Shown here piece by piece: positions 42,441-50,594 of a stretch of DNA of 64,000 nt. The notes under the pieces were generated by a model that worked only from the letters and a program-made list of their open reading frames with translations, did no database searches and was not told the DNA's origin. The stretch spans positions 1,399,698 to 1,463,697 of the forward strand of contig NZ_JARCHV010000001.1 in the NCBI RefSeq assembly GCF_028890485.2. Direction: 5' to 3'. The stretch's first letter is position 1; each line of letters starts with the position of its first letter. The stretch comes from Planococcus sp. SK3692. Its GTDB lineage: Bacteria; Bacillota; Bacilli; Bacillales_A; Planococcaceae. A program made the translations under genes and the position numbers.

Positions 42441-42854
42441 TCAAGCAATAACAAGCGATTTGAACAGCTCCAAGTCATCCGGATAGGCCAGCTCGAGCGC
42501 TTCAATTTCTTCGATGGATTTCCAGGCGATGTCCTCAATCAAAAAATCATTTTTGGGGATGAGTAATTCGCCGCCTGTCACTTCGACCCGAAAATAATAC
42601 AAATCAAATAACACGGCCGCATCTTCATAATTGCCGTCCCGCGTCTTTAAGATCTCGCCCGCTTTGACCCTTAGTCCTGTCACTTCCTCGAACTCACGCT
42701 CACAGCATTGTTCGAGCGTCTCGCCCGCTTCCAGGCCGCTTGCAGGAACCGACCATTTGCTGTCTTCTTCCGGTGCTTTCATCAACACCAATAAAATTTC
42801 GTTCCGCTCGTTTACACAGATGCCGGCAGCGCCTTTCCAATTTGCCATTTCCAT
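42441..42854 (-). CDS. Nudix hydrolase
   Basis: 137 residues. The Nudix box GX5EX7REXXEEXXG is present as GLEAGETLEQCCEREFEEVTG (residues about 41-61), with all metal-binding glutamates. The N-terminal strand is GAAGICVNERNEILLVL. It hydrolyses a nucleoside diphosphate derivative; the substrate is unknown. The ATG at 42854 overlaps the stop of the GrpB gene (TGATG), so the two are coupled. Confidence 0.93.
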   Translation of the reverse strand: MEMANWKGAAGICVNERNEILLVLMKAPEEDSKWSVPASGLEAGETLEQCCEREFEEVTGLRVKAGEILKTRDGNYEDAAVLFDLYYFRVEVTGGELLIPKNDFLIEDIAWKSIEEIEALELAYPDDLELFKSLVIA

Positions 42855-43360
42855 CAAATCTCTCCCATCGCTTTTTTCTCAATTTCCTGGACCATCGCCT
42901 GTTTTCCGTTTATGTATTGTTCGATGCCCAAAGGATGTTGCTTCGCTAACTCCGTCTTCAGCCCACCGTAAGCTGCGGCAATTTGCGGATTTTCTTTTAA
43001 GAAATCCCGGAATGCCAAATGGCGAAAAATCTCAGGATTGCCTTGTTCATAACAATGAACGTGATGTGTACGCTTATTGCCGCCGCGTTCAAAATAGCGT
43101 CTCCCCGGCAATCCATTTTCGCCTTTCGCTCGATAATCGAACTTACGGAAAGCACCCTCGAACAGGTCTACTGCCTCTATATCTAAAACAATCACGAGCA
43201 AATCGATCACTGGTTTAGCAGCAAGGCCCGGCACCGCCGTACTGCCGATGTGCTGAACGTCCAGGCAAATCGGTTCAAGGATTTCTCGGATTTCAGCGGC
43301 GGCATTTTCAAACGCAGCCGGCCAACTCTCGTTATATGGAGTTACGGTTACTCGGCGCAT
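42854..43360 (-). CDS. GrpB/UPF0157-family nucleotidyltransferase-like protein
   Basis: 168 residues from the ATG at 43360 (CGGAGGTGG upstream). The family signatures HIGSTAVPGLAAKPVIDLLV and RTHHVHCYEQG are intact; the first resembles a nucleotidyltransferase GS..D motif. It belongs to the GrpB (UPF0157) group, sometimes linked to coenzyme A or nucleotide metabolism, without firm function. Coupled to a downstream Nudix gene. Confidence 0.9.
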   Translation of the reverse strand: MRRVTVTPYNESWPAAFENAAAEIREILEPICLDVQHIGSTAVPGLAAKPVIDLLVIVLDIEAVDLFEGAFRKFDYRAKGENGLPGRRYFERGGNKRTHHVHCYEQGNPEIFRHLAFRDFLKENPQIAAAYGGLKTELAKQHPLGIEQYINGKQAMVQEIEKKAMGEI

Positions 43361-43515
43361 TCTCTTCCACCTCCGATACAACTCAAAAAACCACCTTTTC
43401 TGAAATGGCAGCCCTTTGACTTCCATTGTACAAGAAAAGGTGATTCAGCAAACGGATTTTTAGCCGTTCGTTCAATTGGTGTGGATGCCAAAAGCGTTGA
43501 ATCGGGCAACCCGCT

Positions 43516-43983
43516 TTATTTTTTTGCAGCGTGCTGCTCGAGAACGAGCCGGTGTGTGACATCCGGCAAGCCAACGTCACCCGAGAAACCATTCGCACGA
43601 TAAAAGGCGTCCGCAGAAGCGGAATCCGTCCGCACCACCAGTTCACTGAATTGCCCTTTGGCAAAATCGATGATCGCTTGCAGCAATTTCGTCCCGATTC
43701 CTTCTCGCCTTACAGCCTCAGCAATATAAATACGCCGCAGCCGGCCGATTCCTTCTTTCGTGGAATAAGGGTCACGGTTCAATCCACCGATTGCGACCAA
43801 TTTGCCGTGAGGGTCGAACACCCCGTACAGCACTTCCCCTTGTTGATCAAAACGATTGCTTCCGTCCTCGTATTGATCGACGAGCCTCCTCAGGAAACGG
43901 TATCCTTCAGATTCACTTTCTTCCACAAGTTCCATAGCATCCACTTCGCGCAAGTCTTCGATTTCTCTGATTTCCATCGGCAT
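43516..43983 (-). CDS. GNAT-family acetyltransferase
   Basis: 155 residues from the ATG at 43983 (AGGAGG eight bases upstream). The acetyl-CoA site is RRIYIAEAVRREGIGTKLLQ and the C-terminal motif ASADAFYRANGF. Substrate unknown. Downstream of tatC on the same strand, with a hairpin between. Confidence 0.9.
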   Translation of the reverse strand: MPMEIREIEDLREVDAMELVEESESEGYRFLRRLVDQYEDGSNRFDQQGEVLYGVFDPHGKLVAIGGLNRDPYSTKEGIGRLRRIYIAEAVRREGIGTKLLQAIIDFAKGQFSELVVRTDSASADAFYRANGFSGDVGLPDVTHRLVLEQHAAKK

Positions 43984-44020
43984 CTTTACGTCCTCCTTTT
44001 CAAAGTGAGCAATACAGTAT

Positions 44021-44068
44021 AAGGGCTGGCCCAAATCATATCATGATGTTTTGGGTCAGCCCTTTTTT
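44021..44068. terminator. Hairpin between tatC and GNAT genes
   Basis: AAGGGCTGGCCCAAA and TTTGGGTCAGCCCTT arms. The T-run is on the plus side; on the minus strand, which both flanking genes use, the hairpin lacks a T tail, so termination there is uncertain. Confidence 0.5.
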
Positions 44069-44071
44069 CTA

Positions 44072-44959
44072 CTATACAGTCGTGTCTTCCATGCGTTCGT
44101 TGCGTGCTTCCATTTTCTTCACCACATAAATACTGGCTTCATAAAGCCCCGCCATCGGAATCAAAACCAGCAGCTGGCTAAGAAAATCCGGCGGCGTGAT
44201 CAAGGCAGAAACAATTGCCAAGCCGAGATACGACCATTTCCGGACTTTCTTCATCGACCCAGACGTCAAGACGCCGATCGATGATAAGAATAATGCCAAG
44301 ATCGGCATTTCGAATAATAAGCCAAGCGGAATCGTCGTCATGATCAAGAAATGAACATACTCATTCGCCGAAATCATTACATCGAAATTCGCTGCCCCGA
44401 GGCCAATAAGGAATTGATAGCTCAACGGGTTGACGATGAAATAACCGAAAGCGACGCCGAATACAAACAATAGCAGCATGACTGGCGAATACAAGCCGAG
44501 AAATCTGGCTTCGGTTTCTTCAAGGCCGGGTTTGACGAATTGCCAAATGAAATGGATCAAAAACGGCAATGATAAACCGAGTGCCATCGTGGCAGAAATC
44601 GAGGTATAGAATTTTACGACTTCAAGCGGCCCGAGAATCACCAGCTCATTGCCTTTCACCACATAAGGAAACCAGAAATTCAGCGTGGAAAAGACAAGCA
44701 AAAGAAAGAATAGGAAAACTATGGAACTTTTGATCAATTGTTTCCGCAAATCCCCCAGATGATCGACTAAAGTCTCCACTCTGTCTTCTGGCTCTTCAGG
44801 GGGTTTTTGGCTCCCTCCCGGATTCGGCTCTTTCGGCACGCCCCCGGTTTTTTCTTCCGTTCCGGAGTCGGCTTTCCGCTTTTCCTGTCCAGCCGAATCT
44901 TCGCTCGCCTTTTTCTTATGCAAGGGACTGATCAGATTGTTTTCTCCGTACGGATCCAT
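44072..44959 (-). CDS. tatC: Twin-arginine translocase subunit TatC with charged N-terminal extension
   Basis: 295 residues. The six-helix TatC core starts near residue 62 (LVDHLGDLRKQLIKS, the conserved first-loop region) and includes FVKPGLEETE and the acidic FEMPI motif. It is preceded by about 60 hydrophilic residues rich in Lys, Glu, Pro and Gly; most TatC proteins (about 240-255 residues) lack this. The ATG at 44959 has AAGGTGG upstream and there is no Met between it and the core, so the extension is probably translated. It forms a Tat pair with tatA, and the operon also encodes a Tat substrate. Confidence 0.93.
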   Translation of the reverse strand: MDPYGENNLISPLHKKKASEDSAGQEKRKADSGTEEKTGGVPKEPNPGGSQKPPEEPEDRVETLVDHLGDLRKQLIKSSIVFLFFLLLVFSTLNFWFPYVVKGNELVILGPLEVVKFYTSISATMALGLSLPFLIHFIWQFVKPGLEETEARFLGLYSPVMLLLFVFGVAFGYFIVNPLSYQFLIGLGAANFDVMISANEYVHFLIMTTIPLGLLFEMPILALFLSSIGVLTSGSMKKVRKWSYLGLAIVSALITPPDFLSQLLVLIPMAGLYEASIYVVKKMEARNERMEDTTV

Positions 44960-44969
44960 TTAACCACCT

Positions 44970-45197
44970 TCATAATCTTTCGGTTTTATTCGACTCTGCT
45001 GTTTCTTTTTTATCTTTTTTGTCTTTTTCTTCTTCATCGTCGTCATCCATTAGCCCTCTCGTCGAACGTTTGAATTCCGAGAAAGTCTTGCCGACGGCTC
45101 CACCGATTTCCGGAAGTTTTTTCGGCCCGAAAATAATCAATACGATCACCAAAATGATGATCAAGCCTGGTACACCAATTGAAGCCAATCCACCCAT
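44970..45197 (-). CDS. tatA: Twin-arginine translocase subunit TatA
   Basis: 75 residues: one N-terminal membrane helix ([17 protein letters not shown]), the Phe-Gly hinge with PKKLPEIG, an amphipathic helix ([15 protein letters not shown]) and an acidic/basic tail. These are the TatA/E hallmarks. GAGGAGG precedes the ATG. Ten bases separate it from tatC; the GMC gene ends 19 bases before it. Confidence 0.95.
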   Translation of the reverse strand: MGGLASIGVPGLIIILVIVLIIFGPKKLPEIGGAVGKTFSEFKRSTRGLMDDDDEEEKDKKDKKETAESNKTERL

Positions 45198-45216
45198 ATC
45201 TTTTCCTCCTCACAAA

Positions 45217-46929
45217 TTAAACTAAAGAACCGCCTTCTTGGCTGTACTTGATGACACCTTCTGCGCAGCGATATGCCAGCGCACCGACTGTACCGGTTGG
45301 GTTATAGCCGCTATTGTGCGCGAAATTCCCTGCGCCTACGACAAATAGATTTTCCATGTCCCAATGTTGCAAGTAGTTGTTCACAACACTTGTTGCAGGG
45401 TCTGCGCCCATAATGGTGCCGCCCGTGTTATGCGTCGTTTGGTAAGGAACGATGTCGTAATCGGAAAGCGGGCTGCTGCCGACGACTGTTTTCGCGCCCA
45501 TTTCCTCCATGATTTCAACTGCTCTTTCCGTAAGGTATTTATGCAATGCACGGTCTTGATCTGTAAAGTTATACGTCAACTGCAAGAGCGGCACTCCGTA
45601 AATATCCTTATACGTATCGTCTAATGACAAATAATTATCGCGGTGTGGCATGGATGCACCTTGGCCACCAACTGACAATGTCCGCGTATAATTTTCAATG
45701 GAAGCTTTCTTGAATTCCGCTCCCCAAGACGGCGTATCAGGCGGCAGCGGATTGGATGCGATAGGACGCGATCCCGTTTGCGTCATGGATAGGCTTGCTC
45801 CGTGGATGAAGTCAAGATCTGCATGGTCAAATGAATCACCATTGAAGTCATCGATCGTCATGCCGAGTGCGCCTGCACCCATGAAGACATTCATCTGTTC
45901 ATCAAAGAACCCAGAAGCTCCTGGAAGGATTTGATATGCGTAGTTTTTGCCAAGCGATCCTTCGCCTGTTTCAGGGTCGTACATTTGGCCGATTTCAGAA
46001 ACCATCAATAATTTCGCATTATTCAAGACATAACTGGTCAATACGACCACTTCTGCCGGCTGGATGAATTCTTCGAAAGTTACGGTGTCCATGTAACGGA
46101 CACCCGTTACGCGGTCTCCTTCTTTCATCACTTCCACTACATTGGCGTTAAAGCGAACGTCGTAATTCCCGGTTTCGCGCGCTGTAGGAACGACCGTGAT
46201 TTCAGGTGAAGTTTTTGCTCCGTACTCACAGCCGAAACGTTCGCAGAATCCACAGTACTGACAAGCCGCTATTTGCTGGCCATCCGGATTTTCATAGGCT
46301 TCCGATAAGTTGGCGGAAGGCATCATGAATGGGCTGTACCCCAAGTTGCTTGTAGCCGTTTCAAACTTCGCCAGCAATGGCGTCTTTTTCATTGGCGGTG
46401 TCGGATAATCAGAAGAACGCTTGCCCCAGAACGGGTTTTTATCTTCTCCTGAAATCCCTGCCGTTTTCTCGAATTTATCGAAGTACGGCTCGAGTTCATC
46501 GTAAGTGATTCCCCAATCCTGCAATGTGTATTCTGCAGGCAATTTATCGGCGCCATATTTAGCTTCTGTCATCGTTTTGATTTCAAAATCATACGGCAAG
46601 AATCGCCAGTTTTGTCCATTCCAGTGAGTTCCAGATCCGCCTAAGCCTTCGCCGAGCAAGAAAGATCCCATTTGCCGCATCGGCAATGCCTTTTGATCTC
46701 TCGAGTTGCGGAATGTGATCGTTTCTTTCGATAAATCCTGCATCAGTTCATAGCGGATCGCATAGCGGTATTCGTCATGGACCATTGAGTAATCCGCAGT
46801 CGAGCGTTCTTGGCCGCGCTCTAAACCGACCACTGACAATCCTTCTTTTGTGCACTCCGCCGCGATGATTCCACCGGTCCAACCGACGCCTACTGTTACT
46901 ACATCTACTTTGTCTAGCGTTGTCGCCAT
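45217..46929 (-). CDS. GMC-family FAD oxidoreductase with cysteine cluster
   Basis: 570 residues. The FAD-binding Rossmann motif at the N-terminus (VTVGVGWTGGIIAAE) has no signal peptide. The C-terminal catalytic part shows the His of TTHNTGG and the Asn of NPTGT. A dense cysteine group CQYCGFCERFGC (near residues 222-233) resembles the 3Fe-4S site of FAD-dependent glucose/sorbitol dehydrogenase large subunits. It pairs with the gluconate-2-dehydrogenase subunit 3-like protein upstream, which carries the Tat signal; the large subunit would be exported with it. Likely a membrane-side sugar, polyol or alcohol dehydrogenase. No cytochrome c subunit gene is present. Confidence 0.9.
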   Translation of the reverse strand: MATTLDKVDVVTVGVGWTGGIIAAECTKEGLSVVGLERGQERSTADYSMVHDEYRYAIRYELMQDLSKETITFRNSRDQKALPMRQMGSFLLGEGLGGSGTHWNGQNWRFLPYDFEIKTMTEAKYGADKLPAEYTLQDWGITYDELEPYFDKFEKTAGISGEDKNPFWGKRSSDYPTPPMKKTPLLAKFETATSNLGYSPFMMPSANLSEAYENPDGQQIAACQYCGFCERFGCEYGAKTSPEITVVPTARETGNYDVRFNANVVEVMKEGDRVTGVRYMDTVTFEEFIQPAEVVVLTSYVLNNAKLLMVSEIGQMYDPETGEGSLGKNYAYQILPGASGFFDEQMNVFMGAGALGMTIDDFNGDSFDHADLDFIHGASLSMTQTGSRPIASNPLPPDTPSWGAEFKKASIENYTRTLSVGGQGASMPHRDNYLSLDDTYKDIYGVPLLQLTYNFTDQDRALHKYLTERAVEIMEEMGAKTVVGSSPLSDYDIVPYQTTHNTGGTIMGADPATSVVNNYLQHWDMENLFVVGAGNFAHNSGYNPTGTVGALAYRCAEGVIKYSQEGGSLV

Positions 46930-46948
46930 ACGTACTCCCCCTTCTTAT

Positions 46949-47704
46949 TTAGCTCAGCATATCTCCTACTGAATGTGGATCGAACTCCACAAAGTCTTCG
47001 CTTTCGATTTCGTTAATATAAGACGGACGGTGTCCTGGGAATCCTTTCATACGCCATGCATCCATGTTCTGGTTGCCGCCGTAAATTGGATCCGCATAGG
47101 CCCCGTTCAATGTCGCTTGACGAAGAAGGCGGAAAAAGAATTGCGCAGTGGCTCCCTGCATTTCCACTTCATTGTCTTGGAACGCCGTCAGGATCTCGTC
47201 CATCTGCTCGGGTTCAAGATCGACAAAATTTGCTTCGAATCGGCTTTGCGCTTCCTGTTGCATTTTTTGCAGCCCTTGTCTGAATAGTTCATTGCGCTTT
47301 AAGCGGCTTTGATAACCTTGAGTCGCTTCACCTACCGCAAATGGCGCTTGCATATACTCGCGTGAGTTTTCGCCGTAGCTGCCTGCCAGCTGGTGGTCGA
47401 TAAAGAATGGCACGCCAAGCCCGATTGCGCCTGGCCCTAGATCATCTTCCGGGAAAATTCGTTCGGTCGCTTGTTGCAATACCGCAAATTCCGTTTGGTT
47501 CTTGAAAAATTGCAAACCGCGGACGGCTTCAGTCGCTTCTGCCCCACCGCTTTGGCCAGCGGAACCGCCGCTTGGGGCTGCCGTGTCCTGACGTGTATTT
47601 GCGCCAATTACCCCACCTATGATTCCTCCACCGACTAAAGCGCCTGCTGCGATCCCTGACGTCTTCAGGAAATCGCGTCTGGAAACATTTTTCTTTTCTG
47701 CCAT
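46949..47704 (-). CDS. Gluconate 2-dehydrogenase subunit 3-family protein with Tat signal
   Basis: 251 residues. The signal VSRRDFLKTSGIAAGALVGG at the N-terminus fits the twin-arginine motif. The following Gly/Ser/Ala linker leads into the subunit 3 domain (about 85-251), with FFKNQTEFAVLQQATERIFP typical of the family. In known three-subunit dehydrogenases this small subunit carries the Tat signal and helps the GMC subunit to mature and cross the membrane. First gene of an operon with GMC, tatA and tatC. Confidence 0.92.
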   Translation of the reverse strand: MAEKKNVSRRDFLKTSGIAAGALVGGGIIGGVIGANTRQDTAAPSGGSAGQSGGAEATEAVRGLQFFKNQTEFAVLQQATERIFPEDDLGPGAIGLGVPFFIDHQLAGSYGENSREYMQAPFAVGEATQGYQSRLKRNELFRQGLQKMQQEAQSRFEANFVDLEPEQMDEILTAFQDNEVEMQGATAQFFFRLLRQATLNGAYADPIYGGNQNMDAWRMKGFPGHRPSYINEIESEDFVEFDPHSVGDMLS

Positions 47705-47764
47705 CTCATGCGCCTCCTTTATAATAGGTATAAAAATTATAAATACCTAATAACTATACCCAAC

Positions 47765-47792
47765 ATTATATGCCTCTTAACTTTGATTACAA
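47765..47792 (-). promoter_or_regulatory. Promoter of the Tat-GMC operon
   Basis: TTGTAA (47787-47792), 16 bases, TATAAT (47765-47770) on the minus strand. Between it and the start codon lies an inverted repeat TAGGTAT/ATACCTA (47725-47750), a possible operator. Confidence 0.65.
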
Positions 47793-47865
47793 TGCTTTTT
47801 CGTCTATTCGTTAAAAAAATGCGAAATTAATCCAAAAAAACCCATGTGTATAGGCAATGGTTGGC

Positions 47866-47903
47866 AAAAAAAAAAGGCCGAGGGAATGGTCACCTCGGCT
47901 TTG
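47866..47903 (-). terminator. Terminator after the LysM-3D gene
   Basis: GCCGAGG and CCTCGGC arms followed by a long T-run on the minus strand. Confidence 0.88.
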
Positions 47904-47918
47904 TAGCTTATGAAAATA

Positions 47919-48740
47919 TTAGTCTAACACTTTGATTGTGATGTTTTTGCGTCCCCAGTTCAAAGCTTCGCCTTGAGTCGGGATGAAGACGTCGATCTTG
48001 TTGCCTTTGATTGCTCCGCCAGTGTCGCCAGCGATAGCTGTTCCGTATCCTTCAACCCATACTTTTGAACCGAGTGGGATAACGGATGGGTCAACTGCGA
48101 TAACTTTTTGGTTCGGGTTTGCTCGCAAGTCGATTCCAGTTGCTGTTGTACCTGAGCAGCCTGCGCAATAAGCTGTGTAAGCTGTTGCGGATACTGTCAT
48201 TTCTTTACCTGATTGTGTAGAAGCTGCTGCTGGTTTAGCTGCTGCTGGTGCACTTGCAGGTGTTGGTGCTGCTTGAGTTGATTTTGGTGCTTCTTTAGCT
48301 GGTGCTTTCGCTGCTGGTGCTGCTGGTGCCGGTGCTGCTGCTTTTGCTGCTGCGCCTTTAACTGCAAATTCTTGCCCAGGATAGATTGTGTGGCTAGATA
48401 CATTGTTCCAGCTCATCAATTGATCCAATGAGATTCCGTGTGCAGAAGCGATTTTGAACAAAGTGTCGCCGCTTTTAACTGTATAGGTAGATGATGAGTT
48501 CGATGATTTCTTGGATGCTTGTTCTTTTCCTTCAACAGAGAGCGTCTCGTTCGGGAAAATCAAATCTGATGATAGGTCGTTCCAGTTTTTAAGATTTTGA
48601 ACGGAAACGTTCTTTTCTTGTGAGATTCCCCACAGAGTGTCACCTGACTGAACTGTATACGATGAATTAGCGCTTGCTGTTGTAGCTGCGCCTACACTTA
48701 ATGCCGCGATTGCAGTTAGTGTAACGATTTGCTTTTTCAT
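47919..48740 (-). CDS. Secreted LysM and 3D-domain cell-wall protein (YocH-like)
   Basis: 273 residues: signal peptide (about 1-24, ending ASA), two LysM peptidoglycan-binding motifs (YTVQSGDTLWGIS and YTVKSGDTLFKIA), an Ala/Pro/Lys-rich linker of about 50 residues, and a C-terminal 3D domain (MTVSATAYTAYCAG to the end) with the three Asp residues of this family (GIDLRANP, VDPSVIPLG, AGDTGG). This is the YocH layout, proposed to be a wall hydrolase. A WalR-like box lies upstream. The A-rich linker also gives a spurious Gln-rich frame. Confidence 0.93.
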   Translation of the reverse strand: MKKQIVTLTAIAALSVGAATTASANSSYTVQSGDTLWGISQEKNVSVQNLKNWNDLSSDLIFPNETLSVEGKEQASKKSSNSSSTYTVKSGDTLFKIASAHGISLDQLMSWNNVSSHTIYPGQEFAVKGAAAKAAAPAPAAPAAKAPAKEAPKSTQAAPTPASAPAAAKPAAASTQSGKEMTVSATAYTAYCAGCSGTTATGIDLRANPNQKVIAVDPSVIPLGSKVWVEGYGTAIAGDTGGAIKGNKIDVFIPTQGEALNWGRKNITIKVLD

Positions 48741-48824
48741 AATTGAAATTCCTCCTTTTCACTAACACAAGACAAAGCTTAACATGTGCGCATTGCAGGA
48801 ACATGACAGGACGACAGTTCAAAC

Positions 48825-48841
48825 TTAACAATTACATTACG
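48825..48841 (-). promoter_or_regulatory. Candidate WalR box upstream of the LysM-3D gene
   Basis: Minus strand: CGTAAT, five bases, TGTTAA; one mismatch to the WalR consensus TGTWAH-N5-TGTWAH. B. subtilis yocH is in the WalKR regulon. Confidence 0.5.
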
Positions 48842-49038
48842 GGAGTCTTTTAAATATGACAGACTGTAATAAATCAGAACATTCTTTCTTTTATACACTG
48901 AATAAAGCTTTTCACCTCTCCTTTTTTTTCTTCTATATAAATAACGATAGGATGGATTAGCCTTCCTTTGTTGGGGAATAACTAATTACAGCTTTATTCA
49001 TCTGGAAAAGCATAGCTTTCAATTTAGGAGGAACTCAT

Positions 49039-50544
49039 TTGAAAAATGTCACGATCGTTTTTTGGATCTCGATCGCTATCTGCCTGGCCATGGTCGCCTG
49101 GGGATTTTTCGAGCCGGAAACCTTCCAAGCGCAGACTGGCGCTCTTACTTCATGGATTTCATCCACATTTGGCTGGTATTATCTCGCATCTGTCTTCGTC
49201 ATCCTGGTCTTTTGCCTTTATTTGATTTTTTCCAGGTTTTCGGATATCAAACTCGGAAAAGCCGGCGACGAGCCGGAATTCAGCTTGATTTCCTGGTTCG
49301 CGATGTTGTTTTCAGCTGGTATGGGCATGGGCCTCGTTTTCTGGACGACCGCTGAACCGATCTCCCACGCCTTTATTAGTGCACCTCGTTCCGAACTAGG
49401 TTCTGATGAAGCTGTCAAGGAAGCAATGCAATTTTCGTTTTTCCATTGGGGCATTCACGCCTGGGCCATTTATGGGCTTGTCGCTTTATCGCTCGCTTAC
49501 GCGAAATTCCATAATGGTTCACCAGGCCTGATCAGTGCGACACTCATTCCGCTGTTCGGCAAAAAACGCATGAGCGGTTGGCTCGGCAAATTGATCGACA
49601 CGCTTGCTGTCTTCGCGACGGTCATCGGTGTCGCTTCTACGCTGGGCTTTGGCTCGGCGCAAATTAACGAAGGCTTGTCGTTCCTATTTGGCACACCGAA
49701 TACGTTCGCCTTTCAATTATTGATCCTTGCCGTCGCCACGCTATTGTTCATCATTTCCGCATGGTCCGGCATCGGGCGAGGCATCAAGTATTTGAGTAAC
49801 ATCAATATGGTGCTGGCATTCATCTTGCTCGCTATGCTACTCATTGTCGGGCCGACGCTCTATATCATGAATATGTTCGCCGATTCACTCGGAGGCTATT
49901 TCTCTAATTTCCTTTCGATGAGCTTCAACCTAGAGCCGTTGAATAGCGATCGCCGCGCCTGGGTGGACGGTTGGACAGTTTTCTACTGGGCATGGTGGGT
50001 ATCTTGGGCGCCATTCGTCGGGATTTTCATCGCCCGCATTTCACGAGGCCGCACCGTCCGTGAATTCATGCTTGGCGTTCTCGTCGTCCCATCTCTCGTG
50101 TGCTTTATTTTCTTCTCCGTATTCGGAGTTTCTGCTTTGGACTTGGAACAAAAAGGCATCGATAAGATTTCCGAATATAGTTTAGAAACCGCAACTTTCG
50201 GCGTCCTGCAGCATTATCCGCTCGGCACTGTCATGTCTATCCTCACTCTGTTCGTGGTCGCGATTTTCTTCATCACCTCTGCCGACTCTGCGACATTTGT
50301 GCTCGGCATGCAGACGACTGGCGGCTTATTGAACCCTCCAAACTTGGTGAAAATCACTTGGGGATTGATTCAGTCAGCTGTTGCGGCAATTGTCGTTTAC
50401 AGCGGTGGAACACAAGGCTTGCAAAACTCGTTAATCATTGCCGCCTTGCCGTTCTCAATTGTCGTCCTGCTGATGGGAGCCGCGTTTTTAAAAGCGGCCA
50501 GCCAAGATCCCGTTGCAGCCAAAAAGAAAAAACAACCCTTATAA
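49039..50544 (+). CDS. opuD: BCCT-family glycine betaine transporter (OpuD-like)
   Basis: 501 residues, twelve predicted helices. It has the canonical betaine features: GMGMGLVFW in the glycine-rich helix, the Trp box WAWWVSWAPF near residue 320, and the ARISRGRTVREF segment. A Lys-rich C-terminus (AAKKKKQPL) may be the osmosensing tail. Na+-driven uptake of glycine betaine for osmoprotection is likely. TTG start with AGGAGGA upstream. The contrast with the other BCCT in this window (18067-19644), which lacks these motifs, is clear. Confidence 0.9.
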   Translation: MKNVTIVFWISIAICLAMVAWGFFEPETFQAQTGALTSWISSTFGWYYLASVFVILVFCLYLIFSRFSDIKLGKAGDEPEFSLISWFAMLFSAGMGMGLVFWTTAEPISHAFISAPRSELGSDEAVKEAMQFSFFHWGIHAWAIYGLVALSLAYAKFHNGSPGLISATLIPLFGKKRMSGWLGKLIDTLAVFATVIGVASTLGFGSAQINEGLSFLFGTPNTFAFQLLILAVATLLFIISAWSGIGRGIKYLSNINMVLAFILLAMLLIVGPTLYIMNMFADSLGGYFSNFLSMSFNLEPLNSDRRAWVDGWTVFYWAWWVSWAPFVGIFIARISRGRTVREFMLGVLVVPSLVCFIFFSVFGVSALDLEQKGIDKISEYSLETATFGVLQHYPLGTVMSILTLFVVAIFFITSADSATFVLGMQTTGGLLNPPNLVKITWGLIQSAVAAIVVYSGGTQGLQNSLIIAALPFSIVVLLMGAAFLKAASQDPVAAKKKKQPL

Positions 50545-50545
50545 T

Positions 50546-50588
50546 AAAAAAATGCCCAGCAAGCTGATTCAGCTTGCTGGGCATTTTT
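50546..50588. terminator. Bidirectional terminator between opuD and ferredoxin reductase genes
   Basis: TGCCCAGCAAGCTG and CAGCTTGCTGGGCA perfect arms. Confidence 0.93.
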
Positions 50589-50594
50589 TATTAT

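Noticed and set aside
44021-44068. Strong minus-strand terminator after tatC
   Set aside because: The T-run is on the plus side only, so I list it as a hairpin of uncertain effect.
47740-47770. SigB promoter (GTTAAG, 14 bases, GGGTAT) before the Tat-GMC operon
   Set aside because: The -35 match is weak, and a good SigA promoter overlaps it; not enough to call.
48197-48403. Gln-rich small frame
   Set aside because: It is the out-of-frame reading of the Ala/Pro linker in the LysM-3D gene.
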